Source of the DNA: Zea mays
Lineage: Eukaryota > Streptophyta > Magnoliopsida > Poales > Poaceae
Assembly: GCF_902167145.1 (NCBI RefSeq)
Contig: NC_050098.1
Coordinates: 31,986,501-32,050,500, forward strand
Direction of reading: 5' to 3'
Length of the DNA: 64,000 bases
This document shows positions 22,118 to 32,498 of this stretch, piece after piece. The notes under the pieces were generated by a model. That model was given only the letters and a program-made list of their open reading frames with translations, ran no database searches and was not told the origin of the DNA. How positions within the stretch are numbered: position 1 is the first letter of the stretch; the number at the start of each line of letters is the position of its first letter. The position numbers and the translations under genes were made by a program.

Positions 22118-24145
22118 ATGGTGGGCGGTTTCCTGAGGAGGAGGAGGGGGAGGAGGAGTAGGATGGCGGACGATGCAGAGCAGGCAGCGCAACAGGACGA
22201 GGCAGAGAAGGCAGCGCAGCAGCAGGCGGCACCTCAGGACGACGACGACCAGCAGCAGGACGACGACGACCAGCAGCAGGACGCCTCAGGTTTAGGCGAC
22301 TCTAGTTCGAGGAGCATCTACCTGCGAGGCCTCGCGAGTCTCCCGCCGCGTCCCATACTTCGGGACAGACGGCCGCTGATTCGGCCGGAAGGGGAGAGGT
22401 ATGTAACTTTATGTTCTTCATTCTTGTTCATATTATGTGTTCAAAATCATAATATAAATTAATACTTTTTATTTATCACTTGGACAGGTCTTGGACGGTT
22501 TTGGATTATGCTGGGGGTCATCGTCGCCCCCCAACAACATCCTCGGCCTGCTGTGCAGAGAACACTTCCCTGGACTTGTGGAGTACGCCGGAGTGATGGG
22601 CCCAGCCTTTACCTTCGACCATTACGCTGTCGCCCCCGATGCAGTAGACCGGGACGGCAGGGAATTCAATAACAAGGCGGAGCGGGTGAAGCAAGAGCTG
22701 TGGGTAAGTCTTAGTATAATGTAAAATATGTCGCATTCGTTGCAAATTCTTGAAATAATGTATGGATACATCATTTTTGTATGCATGATTTCTTCAGATG
22801 CGATGCTGGATACGAGGCTAGGGCGGATGTGGTGGCCACCACGAGCTGTAAGAAGCTCGTCGTGGACATGCACTATGAGGCCCGCATCCAGGCCATCATC
22901 ACCTACCACGGCTCCGTCCTTGGGGAGAAGGTGACCAAACCTCAAGCCCGAACCATGTCGTTGACCAGGGAGCAGTACCTGCAGGTAAAGTCATGCATGT
23001 TTGGTACCAGTACTCCATGCATGAATTTTATTTTATCTTCTGATATGCACTTTATGTGTTTACTTTGCAGGTGATTCCACATTGGTGCGCCGCACATCCT
23101 CTGTGCTGGGAGCAGATGGTGGATAGGTGGTGTTCGGCTGAGTGGGACGAGGCGCACACAGCTAGCCGGGAACGGTGTTTGATGATGCAAGGCCCCTCCC
23201 ATCACCAAGGCAGCCGGAGCCTGGGCCAATATGCCGAAGCATGGGTACGCCACCTATTTTATTTAGATATATAGCACTAAGTTAGATATTATTTCTAACT
23301 ATCTCGTTGGTTTTCGTTGCAGTCGGCGTCACATGGTGGCAGGCCTTGCTCCACCTTCTCGGCCTATGCTATGGCCCATAAGGGTAAGGCGACGTCCGAC
23401 GTCACCTAAAACCCGGATGACGGGCCCGAGGCCTACACCAACCCCGCCGTCTACAACCGCCTCCATGACTACACCGCCATGGCGCAGGAGGTCCATGGCC
23501 CAGACTATGATCCGAGCACCGAGCCGATCGACCCCGATGTGCTCATGAGGGTCGGAGGAGGCAAGAGACATGGGCGGTACTGGATTGCCGACGGGGCAAT
23601 CGACTCGTCCTCCACTCCCACTCTGTCTCAGGTGAGAGCAAGGAGCACGGGCTCGAGTCCAGCCATTCGACCTCGGCACGACAGCTCACAGCATCGCATA
23701 CAGCAACTCGAGGTTAGTGCTTCTGTAACTCGTCCTTCCTTGAGTTATATACCTACTCTTTGACTTACTATAACGTTGGCTTGTAATATTACAGACCCAA
23801 CTAGAAGAAGAGAGGAGGGAACGTCACGAGATGGAGGCGAGGATGATGGCGGAGCGGGAGGCGGAGCGCCGGGCAGATCATCAGAGGATGGCGGAGATGT
23901 TCCAGTACATGCAGAGCCTTGGCGCCGCACAGGGCATCGCTCCACCACCTCCATTGTTCCCTCCAGTTGACCCTGCTCTCTTCCACACTCCTGTGAGTAT
24001 CAAAATTGTAGTTAGATTTTTGTAATGCATCTGGTATAACACATGCAATCTCTTCTCTGTGCAGGGCCAATCTGGAGCGGCATCCAACAACCCTCCGGAA
24101 GGGTTCAGCCCAACGCAGCCCCGGTCAAACCGCCCACCTCCATGA
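22118..24145 (+). pseudogene. second CACTA gene (plant transposase_24-like), multi-exon, broken
   Basis: The family resembles the plant En/Spm accessory protein (transposase_24/Ptta group), probably a DNA-binding partner of the transposase. Exons consistent with frame and splice sites are about 22118-22398, 22488-22703, 22787-22984, 23071-23244, 23323-23712, 23795-23992 and 24064-24145. Exon 1 is low-complexity (Gln/Asp repeats). Exons 2-4 hold conserved stretches such as PPNNILGLLCREHFPGL and CKKLVVDMHYEARIQAI. Exon 6 is a charged coiled coil (RREREMEAR-like) and the end is Pro-rich. Defects: a frame change at the G-run near 22510-22516, a missing AG acceptor before exon 3 (AT at 22785-22786), and a TAA at 23407-23409 in exon 5. 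The start could also be the ATG at 22163. Confidence 0.75.
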
Positions 24146-24945
24146 GTGTTGTGTTTTTATTGTTTTAGACTTCAGAACTTATGTATAATACTTATGTCTG
24201 TGTTTCATACTTATGTGAGACCTTGCGATGTTTGAGACTTATGTTTGTGGTTGATACTTGTGTTGAACACTTATGTTTGTGATGGATATTTATGTTTGTG
24301 GTGACGGTTTTATGTTTGTGTTGGCTATTTATGTCTGTGATGATATCTGTGATGTATATATGTGATATCTTCTGTTTGTGTGGATGGAATACAAAAAACA
24401 AATAAAAAAGGTATATACTGGTCAATTTGCCAAGTGTTACACTCGGCAAAGAGGCGCTTTGCCGAGTGTCTCGGTCATAACACTCGGCAAAGAACACAGC
24501 CCTGGGCACCGGCTTAGGTTCTTTGCCGAGTGTTATGTCGCTGGCACTCGGCAAAGAGGTCGGCTTTGCCGAGTGCCGCACAGAACACTTGGCAAAGAGC
24601 CTGACATGGGGACCCTCCCTGGCGGGCTCTTTGCCGAGTGTCCCAGTTGGCACTCGGCAAAGACGGCGGCTTTGCCGAGTGCTGTCTGGAAGACACTCGG
24701 CAAAGCCGCCATCTCCGTCACCTGGCGCCGTAACGGTCGCTTTTCTTTGCCGAGTGCTCTCTGGCACTCGGCAAAGAGGTTTGCCGAGTGCCCGAGAAAA
24801 AGCACTCGGCAAAGAAGGCTTTGCCGATGCACTGTTTGCCGAGCCTTCTTTGCCGAGTGTCACACTCGGTAAAGCCTTTGCCGAGTGTATTTAAGGCTTC
24901 GCCGAGTGCTTCAGGCACTCGGCAAAGCCATTGATTCCGGTAGTG
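24146..24945. repeat. 3' end and right subterminal repeats of the CACTA element
   Basis: From 24160 to ~24390 there is a TTATGTTTGTG-type low-complexity 3' region. From 24425 to 24930 about twenty TTTGCCGAGTG/CACTCGGCAAAG motifs alternate in both orientations up to the terminus. Confidence 0.88.
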
Positions 24946-24948
24946 ATG

Positions 24949-25590
24949 GATTGGTGTATATTGAAATAGATTTACATGGATTTTAACTTGCTATGGATAC
25001 ATATGGATTGAAGATATTAAAATGGATTGAGATAGATTTTGACTTGCTATAGATTTAAACTGACTCAATATCACCCTAGCTACATGTATTAACGGTGTGG
25101 ATTGTACATCTCCTTGTGAAGTATCAAATCTCAATTTTGGAACAAAAAAAGAACGGATGATACCGCCCAGAAATATCTTAAAGCATTTGATTGCCATCTT
25201 TTTACGCAGGTGCATGACCCCCTGGCCCTCGCGGCACTTTCTAGTGGATCATGCCTTTCGGCTAGGTGCGACATCGAACTGGAATAAAGCAGGCGCCATC
25301 GCATCATGCATTCATGCTCATGCCGCAGCTGCTGTTGGGACGGATGAATACAACGATGCACCACACATTACGTTTATGCAATAACTCGAACTATTATAAA
25401 CATGATACTCATATATATAATCGACTCATCGAAGCCCACGGTAGGAGCAGAAGAGCATATGCATCAAGCAAAGGTTCATACATCAGTACATCACTCGTCA
25501 CGCTTAGTCCAACAACAATGGGTTCTTAATTCTTACAAATATATACCAACGCTGCCACTCAGTGTAGCATCACATTACATATATTAATAA
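24949..25590. other. AT-rich intergenic DNA, no gene seen
   Basis: The first ~130 bp repeat the phrase GATTTTAACTTGCTAT / GATTTTGACTTGCTAT and look like an old small transposon remnant. The rest shows no coding frame that I can support. It lies downstream of the lectin gene. Confidence 0.4.
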
Positions 25591-25752
25591 TCAATGCGTT
25601 TTATTATCATGAAAACGGAATGGAAACGCAAATACTCACACAAACAGGCATCTCAGAAGAGCCTCTTATTTCCAGAAACTTCAGTACCAATCACTTCACT
25701 TATTACGGCAGGAGCTCCTCCTTGGTGCGGGCTCGGTCACACATTTCCTTGT
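25591..25752 (-). other. 3' UTR of the lectin gene with AATAAA
   Basis: Exon 4 contributes only the last two bases of the stop codon and the 3' UTR. An AATAAA on the - strand at 25605-25600 is about 150 nt downstream of the stop and is the likeliest polyadenylation signal. Confidence 0.55.
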
Positions 25753-28676
25753 TCCTGCCAAAAGAGAAGGAACCATAATTAGTTGACAGACACATTTAGA
25801 CCGGGTCTAGCAGTTTATCCATATGGTTACCTAAAACATTATTTTGCACTGTAAACTGGATTGTTTGAAGAGTGGAGTTTAAATATAGGTATGAGTATTG
25901 TCTCCAGCATGCAGTGTAAAATAGGGACGGGGAACTGTAGAACACTATTTAACATTGTTTGCAGAATAAAGTTTAAAATAGGGGATGAGATAGAGGATCT
26001 GCTGAAGATAGCCTTATAGCAGATTGGTCCATATAGTTTACTGTATATACAACATCAATGATGAGATTTTGCAATATATCAGATCTTATACAACTTGTTC
26101 TTTTCTCCTTTTCTTTTGACATAAGGAGATTATTCATGTTGATGGTGTGAACAGAGACACTGTCGACACAACTGTTAAAGAGCTTTTCAAGAATAAATCG
26201 AACTATTCAACAATTCAAGACGGTTGATTATATGCAGTACATCAAACTAGCAATTAGTTTCTAAACAAGACAATTACTACTGATAGTGATTAATCTTTTG
26301 GACTTTCCAATAAAGACAGTTGGTGCATAAAAAATGGATGAGATAATGTTTCAGTAAGAAACCATATATGTGCAGCCCAAATTAGAGAGAACTTACACCA
26401 GGGAACAATCTTCCAGCGCTGGTTGTCTCCCTCGCACCACTCCCACAGCACAAGGGCCGTCCCGTCGCGCACACCACCATGGTCCTTGTCTCCATGTAAA
26501 GCATCAAAGTTCAGGTAGATGTTGTTGACCATCCTAATGCAGCGGAACCCATCCCCAACGTCCCTGCTCTCTGTCCACAGGACAGACTCGTCCAGGGAGT
26601 CTGGATTATGGCGGGTCAGAAGAACCTAAGAACAGTGCATTGAAGATTAAAAAGGGTAAGGATGAAGTAAATCTCATAAACGTTTCATTGTGCAGTTAGG
26701 AATTTGTGAGGATACAGCCATACTACCATGACTAGCATTACCAAATTATTTTAGGACAAATGACACTATATGCAGCGTGACATGCACATGGACAGCGAAG
26801 CCGAATTGGTTAGATGGTTTGAGTAGCACTCCTGAGATCCTGGTCCTGGGTTCGACTCCCCATCAAAGCGAATTTTAGGCTATGGTTAAAAAATCCTCTC
26901 GACTGTCACACGTCAAAGCACAGGTCTAAGACCTGGTCTCGATCGCAATGCCGCTGTATATAGATCGAGCAGAGGTTCGGGGTTTTCTCGACCTGCGTGA
27001 GAAGGTTTTCTTATTATAATGCGCAGGGGCGGGAGGAGGGCAGTTTTACCCCCACAGGTTCAGTTTTGACACGCACATGGACACCCACAGGAGCAGCGTC
27101 ATATGCACATGGATGCAAATGTCAAACACCAAGGACAGATGCAGATCTATTATTGACAAGGTAACCACTACGGCACAATGATTAATTACATGACAGCGGT
27201 TAACCAAACATTATTTGAAATTATGACAAAAAAAAAACAAATCATGCAAGTCCTGCATGTTTATGGTACTTGCAGACAATAATAGCACAATCTAAGTTAA
27301 CTGATAACCAAGACAAATAGTCATACTATTCACAATCAAGAGAAAAGGCCTGCGTTAATTTTCTGCACTAAGTTCAGCTGTGCATTGATTCAAGCTTTGT
27401 TGTTCATTTCTGATACTATTTGAGTATTGAAGCAAATCTAGTTCCATGTTAGGAGGCACGAGGCAGCAGTATAAGGAATGCTGCAAGCGCAAGTTTGGGT
27501 GTGACATTAGCATGGGTTTCAAAGTTGTACATAGAAGATCGATGGTCACACCGTCACACCGAGTACATTTCCACAAGCATTTTGTGATTATATAACAGGT
27601 AGATGACTGTTAAAAGTAGACAATGAAGAAGCATAGATGGTGGCATCGAGCAAAGAGACCTACAGGGTGTGACTGGCCAAGGGAATGCTTGAGAGCCTCT
27701 CCAGTGGCTTTGTTGACGAGGACGATGGCAGGGTAGCCTTCCTCATCCTTCACCCTGGTGCTGTACTTCATGTCCTTGATCCAGTGCTGCATCATAAGCA
27801 AAGTTGTATGAAGTCACCACAAGGCAAGGAGACAAATGTCGAACCGATGAATTCCTTGGCCAATCCCGACAAAGAAAAAAGACAAAACGAGATCGCATCA
27901 ACGAAGCCGCCAAATTTCCAAAGCAAGACCGGACGGGAGTCTTCGTCCAGACCCCGCGATCAGAACTCGGATTTGGGGCAGTTCAAGTTCAAACTCAACA
28001 TGATCAGGATCAGGCCACGTCTACATCAACGCCCAACAGCAAGAGCAGGGTACAGTAAAATGGAACAAATATCTTTGGCTAGGCAGGGCGCCACCGCAAT
28101 CGTTACCTGCGCGTCGTCATCACGGTCCGTGCGCACGAGGCAGACCTTGCCGTCGCGGGAGGCGAGGCTGTACTGGTCCTCCCCAGCCTTGCAGTAGATC
28201 CTGTACGTCTGCTGCCTCACAGGCGGGGCGCCGCCCCCGCCGCCGTGGTGCGGGCGTGTCTCGTGGCCGTACTGGGATCCGCCGCCGCCGTGGTGCGGTC
28301 GGCCCTCGTGGCCGTACTCGGAGCCACCGCCTCCGTAGGCGCCACCAAGACCGCCGCCGCCGCCGCCGTAGTAAGGCCTCTCGTCGCCGACCTCGTGCGC
28401 GACGTGGACGACGTTGCCGTACCCGCCCCCGGCGCCGTAGGCCGGCGGGGGCGCGTAGCCTTGGCCGCTGTGGCCGTAGGCGTCCCCGGCCCCACCGTAC
28501 GCGGACTGGGGCGGAGGTCGACCGTACGGATCGGGGTCGACGGGCGCGCGGCCGTACGGGTCGGGTGGCGGTGGCTGGCCGTAGCCGCCGTAGACCGGGG
28601 GAGGCGGGCCTCTGCGGTCGTCTTCGTCGTCGTCGCGGCGATGGCCGTGGTGGTGGTGGTGGTGCGGAAACTCCAT
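25753..28676 (-). CDS. EULS3: EULS3-type (Euonymus-lectin-like, ricin-B-fold) lectin, 307 aa, four exons
   Basis: This is a host gene for a nucleocytoplasmic carbohydrate-binding protein of the EUL family, whose members are linked to abscisic-acid and stress responses. Exons on the - strand are 28676-28107 (190 codons), 27786-27664 (41 codons), 26625-26397 (76 codons plus one base) and 25754-25753. Splice sites fit: CAG|GTAACG, GATGCAG|CAC, CCT|GTAGGT, CTTAG|GTT, TGGT|GTAAGT, TTGGCAG|GA. Intron 3 splits the TGA stop (T|GA), so the protein ends in KIVPW. Residues 1-~150 are His/Pro/Gly/Tyr-rich (MEFPHHHHHHGH start, PYG and GGGG repeats) and disordered. Residues ~157-307 are the EUL domain, with CKAGEDQYSL, DMKYSTRVKDEEGYPA, DESVLWTESRDVGDGFR, MVNNIYLNFDA and GDNQRW. 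The start has a good context (AATAATGG). No signal peptide or break is seen. The His-rich N-terminus plus one EUL domain matches the S3 subtype. Confidence 0.95.
26795..27072 (+). mobile_element. tRNA-derived SINE in intron 2 of the lectin gene
   Basis: A ~278-bp element is flanked by 11-bp direct repeats GCACATGGACA (26784-26794 and 27073-27083). Near its left end are a box-A-like TTGGTTAGATGG and a box-B GGGTTCGACTCCC, the internal polymerase III promoter of tRNA-related SINEs. It is in the opposite orientation to the gene. Confidence 0.85.
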
Positions 28677-28726
28677 TATTGGCGATCGAGTGGGAAATGG
28701 ATCGATCGGGGCCGCGGAGAAGGCTG

Positions 28727-28736
28727 CCTTATATGG
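28727..28736 (-). promoter_or_regulatory. TATA box of the lectin gene
   Basis: On the - strand CCATATAAGG lies about 50 bp before the ATG, which predicts a 5' UTR of roughly 25 nt. Confidence 0.65.
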
Positions 28737-29188
28737 GGACGGTCTGATCTGGTCGGTTCGGTCGAGCCCGGTCTGGGAGAAGCTGACCCGGGGTGGGGAA
28801 TGAGGACAGGTGGAGCCGCGGCGCGTGGACCACGGGCATTCTTCGATTCGATTTGCCGGCCTGCGAGCGAGGAGCACCACGTGGCATCGATGACGGGCGA
28901 AGCCGAACCGGAAGGAAATGAATCGATGATGGTGATGCACAGTCAAGTGCATAGGATTTCCGTCTACCGCGTCGCGAGGGCGTACGTGTAGCGTATTGGA
29001 TCAGCGACGTGCAAGTAGCGCCAACTGCCAGGTGGTCTTCCTGAATTTGTCAGTTTTGCTGCCACGTTGGTGCAATGATGTAATATTGCTGCTCACGTGT
29101 TATGCTCACGAATTTTAAAAAAAAAATGACCTACAGGCTACATGTCTCCTCGTTGTCCATGAATTTTCGGTTCTTCTTGAGCGGAGCC
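28737..29188 (-). promoter_or_regulatory. upstream region of the lectin gene
   Basis: GC-rich near the gene, AT-rich further out, with no coding frame. It includes ACGTG-core motifs (CCACGTGG at ~28877-28884 and CACGTG at ~29095), which are known as G-box/ABRE-type sites in plants. Parts from ~28804 onward recur at 43132-43990. Confidence 0.6.
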
Positions 29189-29191
29189 TAA

Positions 29192-29533
29192 GGGGATGTT
29201 TGGTTAGAGGGACTAAAGATTAGTCTCTAGTTTTTAGTCTCTTTTAGTCCCTTTTTTGCCAAACACTAGGACTAAAATATGGACTAAAATGATTTAGTCT
29301 TTAGTCCTTCACATAGGTGCTAAAAGAGACTAAAAGCTCATAATTATCATGTTGCCCTTACCTTTTTATAGATAACTAATATTATAAGTATATTTTAAGG
29401 GTATTAGAGTCTTTGGACAATGTATTTAATGACTTTGGAATCTATTTAGTCCCTAAAACCAAACATATAGGGACTAAACTTTAGTCCTAGGACTAAAGTT
29501 TAGTTCTAGAACTAATTGAAACCAAACATGCCC
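29192..29533. mobile_element. Tourist-like MITE, 342 bp
   Basis: Inverted ends GGGGATGTTTGGTT and AACCAAACATGCCC are flanked by TAA on both sides (29189-29191 and 29534-29536), the signature of PIF/Harbinger MITEs. The inside is rich in GGACTAAA/TTTAGTCC repeats. It lies ~500 bp upstream of the lectin ATG. Confidence 0.92.
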
Positions 29534-29536
29534 TAA

Positions 29537-29745
29537 GATACATACAAAAGTAGCCACCATGATTGCTTGTATTTGCTCACACGTTGCTGCGGTTTTCGTA
29601 TATTTTATAGGTACATTTTGGTATAACGAGGCATTTGTTCAAATAAGTTTTAGCCTTTACAATGATTTATGTTCCATTTGAACGACTTGTTGTGCCTAAT
29701 CTCAACGCATGCACTATGTAACCGGCATAAATGTGTTTTACATGC
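29537..29745. other. short unique spacer between MITEs
   Basis: No gene or repeat is recognised here. Confidence 0.4.
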
Positions 29746-30347
29746 TAAGAGCAACTCCAATAGTTCTCTAAAAAATAGCTTGCTAAAATCATGTTTAGCA
29801 AGTTGCTAAATAGCTATTGGAAGTAAAAATTAACTTAGTCTCCAATAGTTGCTCATATTTATGAAGTGGTTCGATTTTGAATCTAGATTTAGTGGCCCTG
29901 CCCCTATGTGAGGGCGAAAGAGAAAAGGCCGGTTGATATGAACTATGAGGAGTGGTGGTCCGGTGACGCAACCTATGAAGAAGTTGGGTTCGACGGTGAA
30001 GGAGAAACTTGTATCATACATGTTTGACCTAAATATCTCATTATGCTAGAAAGTGAAAAAAGAGCATACTATACCTGTCTACCTCACTGTGTGGGAAAGG
30101 AAAAAATAATCACGCTAGTGTGAAGAAATTGACGTCAACTGTATTTAGGGAGTTCCTACCAAGTTGCTAAATGTGGAGAGTAAATAGAGTTGAATAGCAA
30201 CTAAGAGCAACTCTAGTAGTTCTCTAAAAGACTTCCTAAATCAATAATTTAGATAGTTAACATGAAAACTATTCTCCAACAGTTCTCTAAATGAACTTTC
30301 TAAATTTAACAACTTGTTATCTAACCTTATTTTCTCTCTACATTTGG

Positions 30348-31666
30348 TGATAGTCGCCTAGAGGGGGGGGTGAATAGGGCGAAACTGAATTTTACAAATA
30401 TAAACACAACTACAAGCCGGGTTAGCGTTAGAAATATAAATGAGTCCGAGAGAGAGGGCGCAAAACAAATCCCAAGCGAATAAGCAAGAGAGACACGGAG
30501 ATTTGTTTTACCGAGGTTCGGTTCTTGCAAACCTACTCCCCGTTGAGGAGGCCACAAAGGCCGGGTCTCTTTCAACCCTTCCCTCTCTCAAATGGTCCCT
30601 CGGACCGAGTGAGCTTCTCTTCTCTAATCAAAGCCGGGAACAAAACTTCCCCGCAAGGGCCACCACACAATTGGTGCCTCTTGCCTTGATTACAATGGAG
30701 TTATAGTCTTAAGAACAAGTGAGAAAGAAAAGAAGCAATCCAAGCGCAAGAGCTCAAATGAACACGGCAAATCACTCTCTCTAGTCACTAGGGTTTTGTG
30801 TGGAAGAGGATTTGATCTCTTTGAATGTGTCTAGAATTGAATGCCTAGAGCTCTTGTAGTAGTTGAGAAGTGGAAAACTTGGATGCAATGAATGGTGGGG
30901 TGGTTGGGGTATTTATAGCCCCAACCACCAAACTTGACCGTTGGCTGGAGGCGTCTGCTCGATGGCGCACCGGACAGTCCGGTGCACACCGGACAGTCCG
31001 GTGCCCCTGCCACGTCATCACTGCCGTTGGATTCTGACCGTTGGAGCTTCTGACTTGTGGGCCCTCCTGGGTGTCCGGTGCACACCGGACATGTACTGTT
31101 TGATGTCCGGTGCACCGGCATGGGCGTGCCTGACGTCTGCGCGCGCTGCGCGCGCAATAAATGCACCGCAGGGAGCCGTTGGCGCCGCAGGGAGACGTTG
31201 CTCCGCTGGCACACCGGACAGTCCGGTGCACACCGGACAGTCCGGTGAATTTTAGCGGAGCGGCTGCCGCGCGAACCCGAGGCTGGCGAGTTCCTGAGGC
31301 CGACTTCCCTTGGCGCACCGGACACTGTCCGGTGTACACCGGACAGTCCGGTGAATTATAGCCGAGTCGCCTTGGAATTTCCCGAAGGTGGCGAGTTGGA
31401 GTCTGAGTCCCCTGGTGCACCGGACAGGTACTGTTCACTGTCCGGTGGCACACCGGACAGTCCGGTGCGCCAGACCAGGGGTGCCTTCGGTTGCCCCTTT
31501 GCTCCTTTGTTGAATCCAAAACTTGGTCTTTTTATTGGCTAAGTGTGAACCTTTTACACCTGTATATACTATACACTTGGGCAAACAAGTTAGTCCAAAG
31601 ATTTGTGTTGGGCAATTCAACCACCAAAATTATATAGGAACTAGGTGTAAGCCTAATTCCCTTTCA
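30348..31666 (-). repeat. 3' LTR of the Sirevirus
   Basis: Ends are TGAAAGGG...CTATCA on the - strand. A TATA box CTATAAATAC lies at ~30910-30920. Upstream of it, in U3, the palindromes occupy 30961-31470. Open frames in the LTR on both strands (up to 224 codons) repeat exactly in the other LTR and follow from the palindromes. Confidence 0.95.
30961..31470. repeat. CACCGGACAGTCCGGTG palindrome array in Sirevirus U3
   Basis: About six full copies and several half or interrupted copies (for example around 30966, 31212, 31316 and 31450), some in pairs separated by two or three bases. This motif is known from Sirevirus LTRs and is thought to be cis-regulatory. The same array is at 39107-39616. 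Confidence 0.92.
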
Positions 31667-32498
31667 ATCTCCCCCTTTTTGGTGATTGATGCCAACACAA
31701 ACCAAAGCAAATATAGAAGTGCATAATTGAACTAGTTTGCATAATGTAAGTGTAAAGGTTGCTTGGAATTGAGCCAATAAAACTACTTACAAGATATGCA
31801 TGGAATGTTTCTTTCTTATTTAACATTTTGGACCACGTTTGCACCACTTGTTTTGTTTTTGCAAAACCTTTTGTAAATCCATTTCAAAGATCTTTTGCAA
31901 ATAGTCAAAGGTAAATAAATAAGAGTTTGCAAAAGCATTTTCAAGATTTGAAATTTCCTCCCCCTGTTTCAAATGCTTTTCCTTTGACTAAACAAAACTC
32001 CCCTAAAAGAGATCCACCTCTTAGTGTTCAAGAGGGTTTTGATATACCATTTTTGAAATACTACTTTCTCCCCCTTTTGAACACAATAGGATACCCTTTG
32101 ATAAATACTTTTGGAAAGCACTAAGTTTTTGAAATTGGTGGTGGTGCGGTCCTTTTGCTTTGGGCTCATTTCTCCCCCTTTTTGGCATGAATCGCCAAAA
32201 ACGGAATCATTAGAGCCCTTAAAGTAATTTCTTCCCCTTTGGTCAAAAGTAAATGAGTTCAGATTATACCAAAGACGAAGTCCTTTTCCTTGATGCTCAT
32301 TTCTCCCCAAGGAATAGAGAGTTGCTCGGAGTGATGGCGAAGCATGAGTTACGGAGTGGAAGCCTTTGTCTTCGCCGAAGACTCCAATTCCCTTTCAATA
32401 TACCTATGACTTGGTTTGAAATAGACTTGAAAACACATTAGTCATAGCATATAAAGGAGATATGATCAAAGGTATTCAAATGAGCTATGTGTGCAAGC
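31667..32498 (-). other. Sirevirus 3' region with multiple polypurine tracts
   Basis: Non-coding. On the - strand AAAAAGGGGGAGAT lies directly before the 3' LTR. Further AAGGGGGAG-type tracts recur at about 31960, 32070, 32175 and 32235, matching the multiple-PPT pattern described for Sireviruses. Confidence 0.85.

Larger units (their letters stand above)
16346..24945 (+). mobile_element. CACTA (En/Spm-type) DNA transposon, 8.6 kb
   Basis: The left terminus is CACTACCAGAATC (16346-16358); the right terminus read inward is CACTACCGGAATC (24945-24933). A 3-bp target duplication ATG flanks both ends (16343-16345 and 24946-24948). Both ends carry many TTTGCCGAGTG/CACTCGGCAAAG subterminal repeats, the usual binding-site array of this superfamily. 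Inside are a TNPD-type transposase gene and a second multi-exon gene, both on the + strand and both broken. It landed five bases beyond the LTR of the decayed Tat element; rejoining the flanks gives ATATGGATTGG. Confidence 0.96.

Noticed and set aside
26795..26880. Possible tRNA gene with A and B boxes
   Set aside because: It cannot be folded into a full cloverleaf by eye, continues into a ~278-bp unit with 11-bp flanking repeats, and fits a SINE better.
28245..28991. 248- and 163-codon frames opposite exon 1 of the lectin gene
   Set aside because: They mirror the GC-rich Pro/Gly/His-coding exon and have no domain or start context.
30831..31519. 164- and 224-codon frames in the Sirevirus LTR, repeated at 38977-39665
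   Set aside because: Palindromes in the LTR produce them, and the copies are identical because the LTRs are.
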